Assembly: GCF_000695095.2 (NCBI RefSeq) | Contig: NZ_CP011454.1 | Location: forward strand, 930,001-994,000 | DNA length: 64,000 bases | Reading direction: 5' to 3' | DNA from: Gemmatimonas phototrophica | GTDB taxonomy: Bacteria > Gemmatimonadota > Gemmatimonadetes > Gemmatimonadales > Gemmatimonadaceae | In this document: piece by piece, positions 25,922-35,455 of the stretch | Layout of the letters: each line of letters begins with the position of its first letter | How positions within the stretch are numbered: the first letter of the stretch is position 1 | Notes under the pieces: model-generated | What the model saw: the letters and a program-made list of their open reading frames with translations, nothing else | What the model was told of the DNA's origin: nothing | The model's database searches: none | Position numbers and translations under genes: made by a program

Positions 25922-27270
25922 CAGGCACTCCTCCGGAGACGCGCGGCAAAGGCACCGTCAAAGCCGTGGCGATGCGGCAGCACACGCAGATACCCACCGT
26001 CGAGCACATCGTCGGGGACCACGCCGGGGGCCGGGGCCTCCAGCGTGAACTCCGGGTGTGCGGCCAGAAACTGCTGCACCTGTTCGTCGTTCTCTTCGAG
26101 CTCCAGTGAGCAGGTGCTGTAGATCAGCAAGCCGCCCGGCTTCACCACCGTCGCGGCGGCGCGCAGAATCTGCTTCTGCAATGCGCCCAGCACCGCAAAA
26201 TCGCTCACCTGCAACCGCCACCGCGCATCCGGGTGCCGACGAAAGGTGCCAGTCCCGGTGCAGGGCACATCCACCAACACCGCTTCCACCGGGGTGATGG
26301 CGGGGTGCCTGGCATCGGCCACCAGCACATGCAGCCGCTCGGCATCCAACCGGCCAAAGCCGTTCATCATGCGATCCACACGCGTCATGTTCCGATCGGC
26401 GGCGAGCACCAGGCCAGCGCGGCGCGAGAGCTCCAGCGCCTTGCTCCCCGGTGCGGCGCACAGGTCGGCCACGGTGCTGCCTTCGGCCACATGCGCGTAC
26501 TGCACCACCAACGTGGCCGCCGGGTCCTGCACGTAGAGGGCGCCCTGCTTGAAGGCGCCCAGTTCGGTGAGCGCCACCCCTGTGGCCAGGCGCAACGAAT
26601 CGGCAACGCGCGGGACCTCGTGTGTTTCCACGCCAGCGCCATCGAGCATGGCCTCCAGCTGTTCGCGCACCACACCGTACGGACGCACCACAATGCTGGC
26701 TGCGGCGTTGTTGGCGTCGAGCAGGGCCCGCGTCTCCTCCATGCCCCAGCGCTCACTCCACCGCTGCACCACCCACCGGGGATGCGAGTACTGCTGCGCC
26801 AGCGCTTCCAGGGCATCCGAGGGCGTGGCTGGCTCAATGGTGGCCCGCTCCCGGTCAATGCGCCGCAATACGGCGTTGGCCAGCTTGCTGGCTCCAATAC
26901 CGTGCCGCTGCTTGGTGAGCTGCACCATCTGCCCAATGGCGGCGTAGGGCGGCACGCTCCCCATACTGAGCAGCTGATAGGTGCCCAGTCGCAGCAGATC
27001 GGCCACGTCCACATCGATCTTGGCAATGCCGCCGCGCACGCGGTCGGCCAGAATGGCGTCGAGTCGGCCGCGACTGCGCAGCATCCCCCACACCAACTCC
27101 TGCACCCAGCGACGATCGCGCGCGTCGAGGGCCAGCGTCCGCTTTTCGAAGGCGCCATCCAGCAGCTGCCCCGCCCGCAGGTCGGCCAGCATGTTGGCCG
27201 CTGCGGTGCGTGACTCCGTCACATCGGGGCCTTTCTGTTCGCCCTGGTACGGCCGCTTCACGACACTCAC
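25921..27270 (-). CDS. rsmB: 16S rRNA (cytosine-967-C5)-methyltransferase
   Basis: The 449-residue enzyme has an N-terminal NusB-like RNA-binding domain (about residues 20-150) and a C-terminal SAM-dependent methyltransferase domain. DLCAAPGSKALELS binds SAM. The two catalytic cysteines of m5C RNA methyltransferases are in VDVPCTGTG and YSTCSLE. It starts at a GTG overlapping the fmt stop and its stop shares a base with the PASTA start. The fmt-rsmB order is common in bacteria. Confidence 0.93.
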   Translation of the reverse strand: MSVVKRPYQGEQKGPDVTESRTAAANMLADLRAGQLLDGAFEKRTLALDARDRRWVQELVWGMLRSRGRLDAILADRVRGGIAKIDVDVADLLRLGTYQLLSMGSVPPYAAIGQMVQLTKQRHGIGASKLANAVLRRIDRERATIEPATPSDALEALAQQYSHPRWVVQRWSERWGMEETRALLDANNAAASIVVRPYGVVREQLEAMLDGAGVETHEVPRVADSLRLATGVALTELGAFKQGALYVQDPAATLVVQYAHVAEGSTVADLCAAPGSKALELSRRAGLVLAADRNMTRVDRMMNGFGRLDAERLHVLVADARHPAITPVEAVLVDVPCTGTGTFRRHPDARWRLQVSDFAVLGALQKQILRAAATVVKPGGLLIYSTCSLELEENDEQVQQFLAAHPEFTLEAPAPGVVPDDVLDGGYLRVLPHRHGFDGAFAARLRRSA

Positions 27271-28250
27271 GGCAACGCGTCCGGCGTCACGACGTCAAAC
27301 TGATCGCCGGCCGCCACACCACGGCCACGGCCCCAGGACGCGGCCGTCATGCGCGGCTTGCCACTGGGCTGCACATCCATGAATCGCACGGCGCCCACGC
27401 CGCAGCGTACCAGCAACCCGTCGTCGCCGGCGCTGCGCACGGTGCCGGGAGGGCTGGCCTGCGTAGGTTCGTCCAATGCGGCATCGCTGCCATCGCCCAC
27501 GACGCGCACCCCGAAGCACTTCACATCCTGTCCCTTCAGGGACGCATACGCCCCCGGACGCGGATCAAAGGCGCGCGCCACGCGCGACACCAGCGCGGCC
27601 GGCTGCGCAAAGTCGAGGCGCGCCATGGAACGATCGATCTTGGAGGCGTACGTGGAGAGCGCGTGGTCCTGCGCAATAGCACGCGACACCCCCGCCTCGA
27701 TGAGCGTCAGTGCCTGCACAATGGCCAGCGCTCCCATCTCCGCCAGCTGGTCGTGCAGTTCCCCATAGGTGGTGTCCGGACCAATGGGGGTGCGCACCAC
27801 ATGCAGCATGTCACCCGCGTCGAGCGCTGGTACCATCTGCATGATGGTGACGCCCGTCTCCGTCATGCCCTGCAGGATGCACGCCTGAATCGGCGCCGCG
27901 CCACGCAGCTCGGGGAGCAGCGACGCGTGAATGTTGAGCGTGCCGTGTGGCGGCAGATCGATCACGGCCTTGGGCAGAATGTGCCCGTAGGCCACCACAA
28001 CCGAGATGTCCGGCGCCAGCTCACGCACCTGCTGCATGAACGCATCGCCGCGCGGCTTGAGCGGCTGCAGCACCGGAAGGCCTTCTTCGAGCGCCACCAC
28101 CTTGACCGGCGACGGGTCGAGCTGCGTGCGCGAGCGTCCCCGTGGTTTGTCGGGCTGGGTGACCACGCCCACCACGTCGTGCCCTTCACCGAGAAGGGCG
28201 CGGAGGGGCGGCACGGCGAAGTCTGGCGTGCCCCAGAAGAGAATTCTCAC
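27267..28250 (-). CDS. fmt: Methionyl-tRNA formyltransferase
   Basis: The 327-residue enzyme formylates the initiator Met-tRNA using 10-formyl-tetrahydrofolate. The start is the GTG at 28250, giving the canonical N-terminus RILFWGTPDFAVP. Catalytic landmarks include the SLLPELRGAAPIQ segment, followed by GVTIMQM and DAGDML. The open frame continues upstream into def but without homology. It follows def by 14 nt; the paired deformylase removes the formyl group that this enzyme adds. Confidence 0.95.
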   Translation of the reverse strand: MRILFWGTPDFAVPPLRALLGEGHDVVGVVTQPDKPRGRSRTQLDPSPVKVVALEEGLPVLQPLKPRGDAFMQQVRELAPDISVVVAYGHILPKAVIDLPPHGTLNIHASLLPELRGAAPIQACILQGMTETGVTIMQMVPALDAGDMLHVVRTPIGPDTTYGELHDQLAEMGALAIVQALTLIEAGVSRAIAQDHALSTYASKIDRSMARLDFAQPAALVSRVARAFDPRPGAYASLKGQDVKCFGVRVVGDGSDAALDEPTQASPPGTVRSAGDDGLLVRCGVGAVRFMDVQPSGKPRMTAASWGRGRGVAAGDQFDVVTPDALP

Positions 28251-28264
28251 GGGGCCGCGTCGCC

Positions 28265-28831
28265 TTACGCGTCCGAGCCCGCGGCGCCCTTCTCGGGGGG
28301 CAGATCGCCCACCGGAAGCACGCGCAGATTTTTCGGATACTTGGACTTTTCGTAGTCCCACTCTTTCATGGCCGATCGCTTCTTGAGCAGGCTGAGTCGG
28401 TCGGTGAAGAGTTTGCCGTGCAGGTGATCGATTTCGTGCTGCAGGCAGCGGCCCAGGAGATTGGCCGCGTCTTCGATTTCGTACCACACCCCATCGATGT
28501 CCTGCGCCCGCACCGTCACCCGCGCGTGGCGGCTGACGTCGGCATAGATCTCGGGAATGGAGAGGCAGCCTTCTTCGCCTTTCACCAGCCCGCCGTCGTG
28601 ACTGACGATTTCCGGGTTGATGACCACCAGCCGGGTGTCGTCGGCGTCCACCACACACAGACGCTCGCTGCGCCCCACCTGCGGCGCGGCAAGCCCCACA
28701 CCCTTGGCGGCTTCCATCGTCTCGAACATGTCGTCCACGAGACGGCGGAGCTCCGGGGTGATTTGCGTAACGCGCTCGGTGTCCTGTCGCAGGATGGGAG
28801 AGCCGAGGACGTGAATATCGAGACGGGCCAT
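28265..28831 (-). CDS. def: Peptide deformylase
   Basis: The 188-residue metalloenzyme removes the N-formyl group from new proteins. All three motifs are intact: GVGLAAPQVG, EGCLSIPE (metal cysteine) and QHEIDHLHG (HExxH, two histidines and the catalytic Glu). The C-terminal tail is slightly longer than usual and charged. It lies between yajC and fmt in the operon. Confidence 0.95.
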   Translation of the reverse strand: MARLDIHVLGSPILRQDTERVTQITPELRRLVDDMFETMEAAKGVGLAAPQVGRSERLCVVDADDTRLVVINPEIVSHDGGLVKGEEGCLSIPEIYADVSRHARVTVRAQDIDGVWYEIEDAANLLGRCLQHEIDHLHGKLFTDRLSLLKKRSAMKEWDYEKSKYPKNLRVLPVGDLPPEKGAAGSDA

Positions 28832-28843
28832 GGAACCGAGCGC

Positions 28844-29194
28844 TTACGCGGCGGGGGTACCACCGCCAACCGCGGCAATACGGCCGCGTTCGACGATCAG
28901 CTTGCTCTCACCCGACTTGATCGTGATTCGATCGGCCAGGGTGGCGGCGCCGTCCTTGCCCTGTGAAGCGATGTGCAGCACTTCGCCCACAATGCCGCCG
29001 GCGGTGACGATTTCATCGCCCTTCTTGAGCGTCTTCACGCGCTCCTCGTGCGACTTGCGCTGCTTCTGCTGCGGGCGGATGAGCACGAAGTAGAAGATCG
29101 CGAAGATCGCGCCGTACATGAAAATCATCTGCGGGATGGCCTGGGTAGGCGCGCCCTGCAGAAGTGCGAAGCTGGCAATGACGGAAGCGGTCAT
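28844..29194 (-). CDS. yajC: Preprotein translocase subunit YajC
   Basis: The 116-residue protein has one membrane segment, MIFMYGAIFAIFYFVLIRPQ, directly followed by the conserved basic QQKQRK stretch and the cytoplasmic domain with LKKGDEIVTAGGIVGEV. YajC associates with SecDF-type Sec accessory complexes. secD and secF are not in the window. The start overlaps the tgt stop by 4 nt; the tgt-yajC order is classic. Confidence 0.94.
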   Translation of the reverse strand: MTASVIASFALLQGAPTQAIPQMIFMYGAIFAIFYFVLIRPQQKQRKSHEERVKTLKKGDEIVTAGGIVGEVLHIASQGKDGAATLADRITIKSGESKLIVERGRIAAVGGGTPAA

Positions 29195-30345
29195 GAGGCG
29201 GTCTTTCTGGAGTGGTAGCGGGCGAGCCAGTCACGGCTCCAGCCCTCGAACGTGCCGGCCTGGACGGCGGCCCGGGCGTCGCGCATCAACGCGACAAGGA
29301 AATGTACATTGTGCAGGCTCAGGAGGCGGAGTCCGAGAATCTCTTCGGCCACGAATAAGTGCCGGATGTAGGCCTTCGAGAAGCGGGTACAAGCGGCGCA
29401 GGTACACCCCACCTCCAGCGGCTCCGGGTCAGTCCGCCACTGGGCGTTCTTGATGCTCCGGCGCCCGGTGCTGGTAAAGAAGGCCCCGGTCCGGCCCATC
29501 CGGGTGGGGGCCACACAGTCAAAGACATCCACACCGCGGGCCACCCCCTCCACCAGATCCTCCGGGAAGCCGACCCCCATCAGGTACCGGGGGCGGTCGG
29601 TGGGCAGCTCCTCGTTGACCACGTCCAGCATGGCGTACATGTCGGGCTTGGCTTCGCCCACGGACAGGCCGCCAATGCCGTACCCCACCCAATCCCCCGC
29701 GTTGCGAATGGCCTGGGCGGACGCCCGGCGGAGGTCGGCATGAATTCCCCCCTGCACGATGGGGAAGAGCGCCTGCACGGGGGTGGGGGCACTGAGATCG
29801 GTGGCCTGGAGTTCGTCAAAGGCAATCCGGCACCGGTCGAGCCACCGGATGCTGCGTTCCATGGCCACCTTGGCCAGGTCGTGCGGCGACTGCCCGGGGA
29901 CCACGTGATCGAATTGCATGATCACGTCAGCGCCCAGATTGCGCTCAATGCGCATGACCGATTCGGGGGTGAACTGCTGCAGCGACCCGTCAAGGTGGCT
30001 GCGGAATTCGACCCCTTCTTCCTGGATGGTGCGCAGCCCCTCCAGGGAGAACACCTGGAACCCCCCGGAGTCGGTGAGCATGGGCCCGGACCACTGCATG
30101 AATTGGTGCAGGCCACCCATGGTGCGCACGAGCTCATCGCCTGGCCGCAGGCGTAGGTGGTACGCGTTGGCCAGCACCATGGTGGCGCCCAGCCGCGACA
30201 GGTCTTCGGGATCGAGCGACTTCACGCTGGCGAGCGTGCCAACAGGCATGAACTGCGGCGTTTCCACGGGGCCATGCGGGGTGTGAAAGACCCCGGCCCG
30301 GGCGTGGCCGTCAGTGTGTTGGGTTTCGAAGGAGAAGTGGGACAC
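29191..30345 (-). CDS. tgt: Queuine tRNA-ribosyltransferase
   Basis: From the GTG at 30345 the protein has 384 residues. It exchanges guanine 34 for preQ1 in GUN-anticodon tRNAs. Seen: TPQFMPVGTLASVK, the catalytic-aspartate region MLTDSGGFQVFSLE, IGGLSVGEAK, and the zinc site with CTCAACTR followed by a histidine. The GTG fits the family N-terminus and lies 5 nt after TATTTT; a longer frame exists upstream but includes the promoter. It heads the ten-gene operon. queA, the next step in queuosine synthesis, lies upstream on the same strand beyond two repeat copies. Confidence 0.95.
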   Translation of the reverse strand: MSHFSFETQHTDGHARAGVFHTPHGPVETPQFMPVGTLASVKSLDPEDLSRLGATMVLANAYHLRLRPGDELVRTMGGLHQFMQWSGPMLTDSGGFQVFSLEGLRTIQEEGVEFRSHLDGSLQQFTPESVMRIERNLGADVIMQFDHVVPGQSPHDLAKVAMERSIRWLDRCRIAFDELQATDLSAPTPVQALFPIVQGGIHADLRRASAQAIRNAGDWVGYGIGGLSVGEAKPDMYAMLDVVNEELPTDRPRYLMGVGFPEDLVEGVARGVDVFDCVAPTRMGRTGAFFTSTGRRSIKNAQWRTDPEPLEVGCTCAACTRFSKAYIRHLFVAEEILGLRLLSLHNVHFLVALMRDARAAVQAGTFEGWSRDWLARYHSRKTAS

Positions 30346-30350
30346 GCCGG

Positions 30351-30356
30351 AAAATA
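30351..30356 (-). promoter_or_regulatory. -10 box (TATTTT) of the tgt operon
   Basis: TATTTT on the minus strand, 5 nt before the tgt GTG. It implies that tgt is transcribed independently of queA as a leaderless mRNA. Confidence 0.5.
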
Positions 30357-30420
30357 CACTGCCTGGGCCGTGCGGTGGCTTGTGGCGTTCCACTATTGCC
30401 GGCGTCTGGGCTGACACCGC

Positions 30421-30638
30421 TGAACGGCATTACGAGGACTGGTCCGTGTATTCGGACAGGGCGTCTGACCGAGGACGGCGACGGTGTGAGCGACCGGCAC
30501 TCTCCACCTCCGCCAGTTCAACATTTTTAAAGATTGAACACACTGGCCGCAGCAGTACGCCGCCTGACTCATGCCGGAACCAGTCCTCGTTTGGACGCCC
30601 TGTCCGCGACATCGGAGCAGTCCTCGGTTGGCAGTTCC
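30421..30638. repeat. Structured ~217-bp element, copy 1
   Basis: This copy is nearly identical (two differences over about 219 bp) to copy 2 lying 260 bp further on. It carries nested complementary segments: TTACGAGGACTG with CAGTCCTCG at the ends, GGACAGGGCGTC with GACGCCCTGTCC inside, and an inner hairpin GCCAGT..ACTGGC. The right end differs from copy 2 (CGGTTGGCAGTTCC instead of CGTAATGCAGTTCA). The gap 30346-30924 between tgt and queA holds both copies and no recognisable gene. Confidence 0.8.
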
Positions 30639-30680
30639 AACCCGGCTCGCGATTCGCACCGGTGCTTGGGCTGGCACCGC

Positions 30681-30898
30681 TGAACGGCATTACGAGGACT
30701 GGTCCGTGTATTCGGACAGGGCGTCTGACCGAGGACGGCGACGGTGTGAGCGACCGGCACTCTCCACCTCCGCCAGTTCAACATTTTTAAAGATTGAACA
30801 CACTGGCCGCAGCAGTACGCCGCCTGACTCATGCCGGAACCAGTCCTCGTTTGGACGCCCTGTCCGCGACATCGAAGCAGTCCTCGTAATGCAGTTCA
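30681..30898. repeat. Structured ~217-bp element, copy 2
   Basis: This is the best-formed copy. Its ends GCATTACGAGGACTG and CAGTCCTCGTAATGC are perfectly complementary over 15 bp, extended by TGAAC/GTTCA. Inside are GGACAGGGCGTC/GACGCCCTGTCC (12 bp), CGAGGAC/GTCCTCG, and a hairpin GCCAGT-TCAA / TTGA-ACTGGC around an AT-rich loop. It ends 26 bp from the queA stop. Confidence 0.82.
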
Positions 30899-30924
30899 AC
30901 GGGGCCCGTGGTACACCCCACACG

Positions 30925-32007
30925 TCAGATGATGCACATCGCATCACCGTACGAGTAGAACCGATACTCGTTCTCCACCGCCACCCGGTACGCATGCATG
31001 GTCTGCTCGTAGCCGGCAAAGGCCGCGACGAGCATGACCAGCGTGGACTTGGGCAGGTGAAAGTTGGTGATGAGATGGTCAACGCCGCGGAACTGGTAGG
31101 GCGGGCGCAAAAAGATGTTCGTGTCGCCGGTGTATGGCTGCACGATCCCATGCGCATCGGTGGCCGTCTCGAGGGTGCGCACGCCGGTGGTGCCCACCAC
31201 CCAGATCTTGTTGCCGCGGGCCCGTACGGCATTCAGGCGGTCGGCGGCCTCTGGGGTCACCTCACACCATTCGTCGTGCATGAGGTGCTGCGACGGGTCC
31301 TCGTCGCTGACCGGGCGAAAGGTGCCCGCGCCCACATGCAGCAGCACATTCACGCGTTCCACGCCCTTGGCCTGCATCTGCGCCAGCAGGTCGTCGGTGA
31401 AGTGCAGCCCGGCGGTCGGCGCTGCCACGGATCCGGCTTCCCGGGCATACACCGTCTGATACCGATTCACGTCGCCCGCTTCGTCCGCCCGCTCAATGTA
31501 CGGCGGCAACGGTACGTGGCCATGCGTCTCAATGGCGGCGAGCGGATCCCCATCGGTGTGGAGCTTCACGATGCGCGTGCGACGCGGCGTGGTATCCACG
31601 ATTTCCACTTTGAAGCCATCGGCGATGGTGACCACGCGCCCCGGGCGCAGTTTGCCGCCCGGATGAATCATGGCTTCAAAGTGCACTCCGTCGGCGTGGC
31701 CCTCGGCCGGACGCAGCAACAGAATTTCGGCCGGTCCACCACTCTCACGATGCCCCAGCAGGCGCGCGCGGAACACTTTGGTCGTGTTCAGGACAATCGC
31801 GTCCCCCTCGGGAATCAGCCCCAGCACGTCGCGGAACGTGCGATGCGACACCCCTCCCGTGGTACGATCGACCACGAGCAACCGGCTCGCATCGCGCGGC
31901 TCAACGGGCCGCTGGGCAATGCGAGCTTCGGGAAGCTCGTAGTCATAGTCGGACGTACGGGCACCTTTCGGTGGCGAAACGCCCACGGAATCGGACGGGA
32001 GGGTCAT
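30925..32007 (-). CDS. queA: S-adenosylmethionine:tRNA ribosyltransferase-isomerase
   Basis: The 360-residue enzyme transfers and rearranges the ribosyl part of SAM onto preQ1-tRNA to make epoxyqueuosine. Seen: DYDYELPEARIAQRPVEPRD at the N-terminus, the GGPAEILLLRP segment, TAGLHFTDDLL, and the C-terminal FHLPKSTLVMLVAAF. The ATG at 32007 is chosen; an in-frame TTG 18 nt upstream is possible. It lies on the same strand as tgt but separated by the 260-bp tandem element. Confidence 0.95.
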   Translation of the reverse strand: MTLPSDSVGVSPPKGARTSDYDYELPEARIAQRPVEPRDASRLLVVDRTTGGVSHRTFRDVLGLIPEGDAIVLNTTKVFRARLLGHRESGGPAEILLLRPAEGHADGVHFEAMIHPGGKLRPGRVVTIADGFKVEIVDTTPRRTRIVKLHTDGDPLAAIETHGHVPLPPYIERADEAGDVNRYQTVYAREAGSVAAPTAGLHFTDDLLAQMQAKGVERVNVLLHVGAGTFRPVSDEDPSQHLMHDEWCEVTPEAADRLNAVRARGNKIWVVGTTGVRTLETATDAHGIVQPYTGDTNIFLRPPYQFRGVDHLITNFHLPKSTLVMLVAAFAGYEQTMHAYRVAVENEYRFYSYGDAMCII

Positions 32008-32100
32008 AGAAGCTGCGAAAGACAATCGAAACGGCTCCGCCGCGCAACGGCTCGGCTCGTTTTCGTCCCGCCCGGATGTGTTTCCGTCCCTCCCGGGACA

Positions 32101-34374
32101 TTAACGAATGGAAAACTCCGTATCCCGCGAAACGCGTTTCCCGGACCCCAGGTCCGATATTTCCACACGCAGCTTGTAACGGCCGCTCGGGGCTTCGCTC
32201 ATATCCAGCGAGAGATAGTCCACCAGCGTTGGCGACGCGGCCGCGGTGCGGTCGAAGCTGATGGTGAACTTGTCTCGCGACTGCTGGGGGCGACCAACGG
32301 CCTTGCCCAGTCCATCCAACACCCGCACACCAAAGCCCAGCGGGCCACCGCGCTCGGTTCGTTCCACCGAAATGGCCACCCGGTAGCGGCCATTCCCCTG
32401 CTTGGCGGTCAACTCGTACAGCTCCCACACGAGGCCGACCGACGACCCCTTGTCGAAGGCCCCAACGCTCGGCGTGGTCACGACATCCTTCCAGCTGCCC
32501 GCGGCGTTCTTGCCGTCGGCCAACGCCGGCTTGGAGCCCAGCAGCACATCGCTCATGGCAAAGCCAGTCGTGGCCACAGGGTTGAGACGCACGGTGCCAC
32601 GGGCCGCGCGACGCGTATCGGCCTGCAGCGCTTCCACGCGTACCACATTGATCCCCGGGCCCAATCGGCGCGTCCATGTGCGCCGCTCCCGTTCGGTCAG
32701 CGAATCGGGGGCATACGACCCCTGCGTGGATTCCATCCCCTGAACGCGCACGAACTGGTCGAAAATGCGGAAGTCGAAATCCACCGGTACCCGGTCCAGC
32801 GGGGTGTTGCGGACCAGTGAATCCAGAGGAACACGTGCCGCCACGACCGCATCGAGTGAATCGCCACCGGCCCGGAAGCGCGCCACGCGAACTGGTATGG
32901 TGTCGAGCATGTTCGTGGTGGCGATGTTGTCGAACGTCGCGGGCAACGCGTCGCGCACGCGGTTCACGTAATCCTGATCGTTGCGCGCGATCCTGGCCGT
33001 ATTGAACGACGGCACCAGATCAAAAAAGAACACTGCGGTCGGGTACTCCCAGATGAGTGTGGCGTTTGCCGCAAACTCACTCGACGTCCATGTGTTGCCG
33101 GCGGACGTGATCTCCACTTTGGGGGGACCGTAGCGCACATAAATATCACCCCGGTCGGTGTCGGCTCCCCGCAACTCCATCTCCTCATCCGTCCAGCGGA
33201 AGTCGGCGTAGGTCACGCGCGCCAGAAATTCCAGCCTCAGCTCGTTCTCTGCCGTGAGCGTAAGCGGGTCGTTCATGAGCCAGTACATGGCTTCGAGGCC
33301 ACGCTGCTGCTCAGCGGGCAACGACGCGAACTGCGCCGAGTCGGTGGTGGGCGTTCGCTTGTCCATCGACTTGGGGCGCAACAGCCGAGTGAAGCGCGTA
33401 AGGCGCTCGGCCTCGGCGTCGTCCATGAGCACGAGCGCCGAGTCAAATGCGGCCTTGGCGTCGGCAAAGCGACGGAGCCGGTGCAGCGCGAGTCCGCGCG
33501 CCAGCCGCGCCTGATAATCCACCGGAAATTGCGCGCTGCGGCGCGACGCGACGCTAAGTAGCTCTTCCCACCGATCCTTGGCCGCGAGCGTCATGTACAA
33601 ATGACGACTGAAGCGCAGGTTGGTGGAATCGGCGCCCACGGCGGTGCGGAAATGATTGAGTGCGCTGTCGTACGACTCGGTGCCGGTAGGCGGCTCGATC
33701 TTCTTGAGAAAGCTGGACACCACATCGCCAGCATCCTTGCGCATGAAATTGTCGTTCCCGCTCAGTTGCACACGGCGGCCATCAGCGGCAAGACCACGAT
33801 TGCCGATGGACTCGTAACTGCGCCAGGCGAACATGCCGGCGATATCCGACGCCACGGCCAGCGTAGCCATATCCCCAACGCGCTTGGCGGCATCGATGCC
33901 ATCGTTGGCCTGCAGTCGTCCCGCCGCCCGGGCCATGGCGTAGCCCGATTTGAGCGTGAAACGGCCAAGACTTACATGATAGCGGGCACTGTCGGGCGCG
34001 AAGTTCACGGCCAGCCGCAACGAACTGTCGGCCGCCGCCACCATGCGCACCATCTTCTGCGAGGGGAATACGTTGGGGCGCATCCTGAGCCCTGTTTGCG
34101 CCCAGAGGTACATGCCCTGGTAATACCAGGAGACGGCATCGCGCGGGTTCTTTCGCACCGCGCTGTCGAGCAGCGCCAGCGCCCGCGTGGTATCACCCAT
34201 ACTGGCAATGGAGTCGGCGCGCGCAGCAGGAGTACCAGCGGCGGCACCGTAGGGGGCCACCAATTCGATGGCGGCTTGCGCGGAGAGGAGCGCGGGGACG
34301 ACGAGCGCGACCAGCGATACCACGGCAAGTCGCGCACGACGGCGGGCAAGAGTCAGCATATCACCGAAAATCAT
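32101..34374 (-). CDS. Secreted GWxTD-domain protein with variant motif
   Basis: The 757-residue protein has a signal peptide (basic start, hydrophobic core, ending near LLSAQA). An alpha-helical region with TPR-like spacing follows (about 50-330; IASMGDTTRALALLDSAVRKNP is one such unit), then a GWxTD-type domain at about 365-470. The hallmark region reads RGADTDRGDIYVRYGPP, so the usual Trp is Ala while TDRG and YGPP are kept. The C-terminal half is beta-rich. GWxTD proteins are common in Gemmatimonadota, Acidobacteriota and relatives; their function is unknown. An ATG 15 nt downstream of the annotated start is equally plausible. Confidence 0.82.
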   Translation of the reverse strand: MIFGDMLTLARRRARLAVVSLVALVVPALLSAQAAIELVAPYGAAAGTPAARADSIASMGDTTRALALLDSAVRKNPRDAVSWYYQGMYLWAQTGLRMRPNVFPSQKMVRMVAAADSSLRLAVNFAPDSARYHVSLGRFTLKSGYAMARAAGRLQANDGIDAAKRVGDMATLAVASDIAGMFAWRSYESIGNRGLAADGRRVQLSGNDNFMRKDAGDVVSSFLKKIEPPTGTESYDSALNHFRTAVGADSTNLRFSRHLYMTLAAKDRWEELLSVASRRSAQFPVDYQARLARGLALHRLRRFADAKAAFDSALVLMDDAEAERLTRFTRLLRPKSMDKRTPTTDSAQFASLPAEQQRGLEAMYWLMNDPLTLTAENELRLEFLARVTYADFRWTDEEMELRGADTDRGDIYVRYGPPKVEITSAGNTWTSSEFAANATLIWEYPTAVFFFDLVPSFNTARIARNDQDYVNRVRDALPATFDNIATTNMLDTIPVRVARFRAGGDSLDAVVAARVPLDSLVRNTPLDRVPVDFDFRIFDQFVRVQGMESTQGSYAPDSLTERERRTWTRRLGPGINVVRVEALQADTRRAARGTVRLNPVATTGFAMSDVLLGSKPALADGKNAAGSWKDVVTTPSVGAFDKGSSVGLVWELYELTAKQGNGRYRVAISVERTERGGPLGFGVRVLDGLGKAVGRPQQSRDKFTISFDRTAAASPTLVDYLSLDMSEAPSGRYKLRVEISDLGSGKRVSRDTEFSIR

Positions 34375-34413
34375 TGAAGGCCTGGCACTCGCGCCGAGTT
34401 CGGCGCGCCGTGG

Positions 34414-35442
34414 TCAAAATAGGCCGGGTTGTTCGGCGCTGCCAATGGGTGGGACGAATCCCAGGTGACGATACGCATGCGCCGTGGCGACTCGTCCCCG
34501 CGGCGTGCGTTGCAGAAATCCGTGCTGCACCAGAAACGGCTCATACACCTCTTCGATGGTCCCGGCATCTTCGCCGATTGCCGCGGCAATGGTGCCGAGG
34601 CCAACGGGGCCACCGTCAAACTTTTCGATGATGGCTCGCAGGAGACGCGAGTCCATATCGTCCAGTCCGAAATGATCCACGTCGAGGAGCGACAGGGCTG
34701 CCTGTGCTACGTCGAGCGTGATGATGCCGTTGGCCCGGACCTGGGCGTAATCGCGCACGCGCCGCAACAGGCGGTTGGCCACGCGAGGCGTGCCGCGAGA
34801 GCGCTTGGCAATTTCGTGGGCGCCGGCCGCATCCATTTCCACCCGCAACACATCACCGGTACGCCGCACAATGACTTCGAGTTCTTCGACCGGATAGAAC
34901 GCCAGCTGGTGCACCAGCCCAAAACGGGCCCGCATGGGCGCGGTCAGCATCCCCAGCCGGGTCGTGGCGCCCACCAGCGTGAACTTCTCGATGTTCATGG
35001 TGACCGTCTGCGCCTTCGGCCCTTCAGACAGGCGGATATCGATCTTGTAATCCTCCATGGCCGGATAGAGGAACTCCTCGATTACCGGGCGCAGGCGGTG
35101 GATTTCATCGATGAACAGCACATCGCCTTCGCGCAGGTTCGTGAGCGGCCCGACCAGGTCGCCCGGCTTTTCCAGCGCCGGGCCGGACGTGGTGGTGAGA
35201 TTCACCCCCAATTCGCGGGCAATCAGATCGGCCAGTGTGGTCTTGCCGAGTCCGGGCGGACCAAAAAACAGGATGTGATCAAGCGGCTCCCGGCGTGCCT
35301 TGGCGGCGTCGATGGCAATACCAAGGCTTTCCTTGACCTTTTTCTGTCCAATGAACTCCGCCAGCCGCTGGGGGCGCAGCGACAGCTCAACAAGCCCCTC
35401 CTCGGAGAGGGCCTCAGGGGTGGTGATTTCCGCGCGGCTCAT
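34414..35442 (-). CDS. ruvB: Holliday junction branch migration helicase RuvB
   Basis: The 342-residue AAA+ motor drives branch migration with RuvA. Seen: [13 protein letters not shown], Walker [14 protein letters not shown], Walker [10 protein letters not shown], sensor [17 protein letters not shown], and the winged-helix end with [12 protein letters not shown]. The ATG at 35442 is preceded by TATATT at 7 nt. Unlike ruvA and ruvC, which sit together at 40.5-41.6 kb, ruvB is alone here after the GWxTD gene. Confidence 0.96.
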   Translation of the reverse strand: MSRAEITTPEALSEEGLVELSLRPQRLAEFIGQKKVKESLGIAIDAAKARREPLDHILFFGPPGLGKTTLADLIARELGVNLTTTSGPALEKPGDLVGPLTNLREGDVLFIDEIHRLRPVIEEFLYPAMEDYKIDIRLSEGPKAQTVTMNIEKFTLVGATTRLGMLTAPMRARFGLVHQLAFYPVEELEVIVRRTGDVLRVEMDAAGAHEIAKRSRGTPRVANRLLRRVRDYAQVRANGIITLDVAQAALSLLDVDHFGLDDMDSRLLRAIIEKFDGGPVGLGTIAAAIGEDAGTIEEVYEPFLVQHGFLQRTPRGRVATAHAYRHLGFVPPIGSAEQPGLF

Positions 35443-35449
35443 GGCCGGA

Positions 35450-35455
35450 AATATA
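35450..35455 (-). promoter_or_regulatory. -10 box (TATATT) of ruvB
   Basis: TATATT on the minus strand lies 7 nt before the ATG at 35442; no Shine-Dalgarno. Confidence 0.5.

Noticed and set aside
30393-30832. A shared minus-strand peptide frame in the three ~217-bp elements, beginning MSQAAYCC or MSRAAYCC
   Set aside because: The frame is kept because the copies align without gaps, but most differences change amino acids, so coding is less likely than structure. A codon-substitution test on more copies could reverse this.
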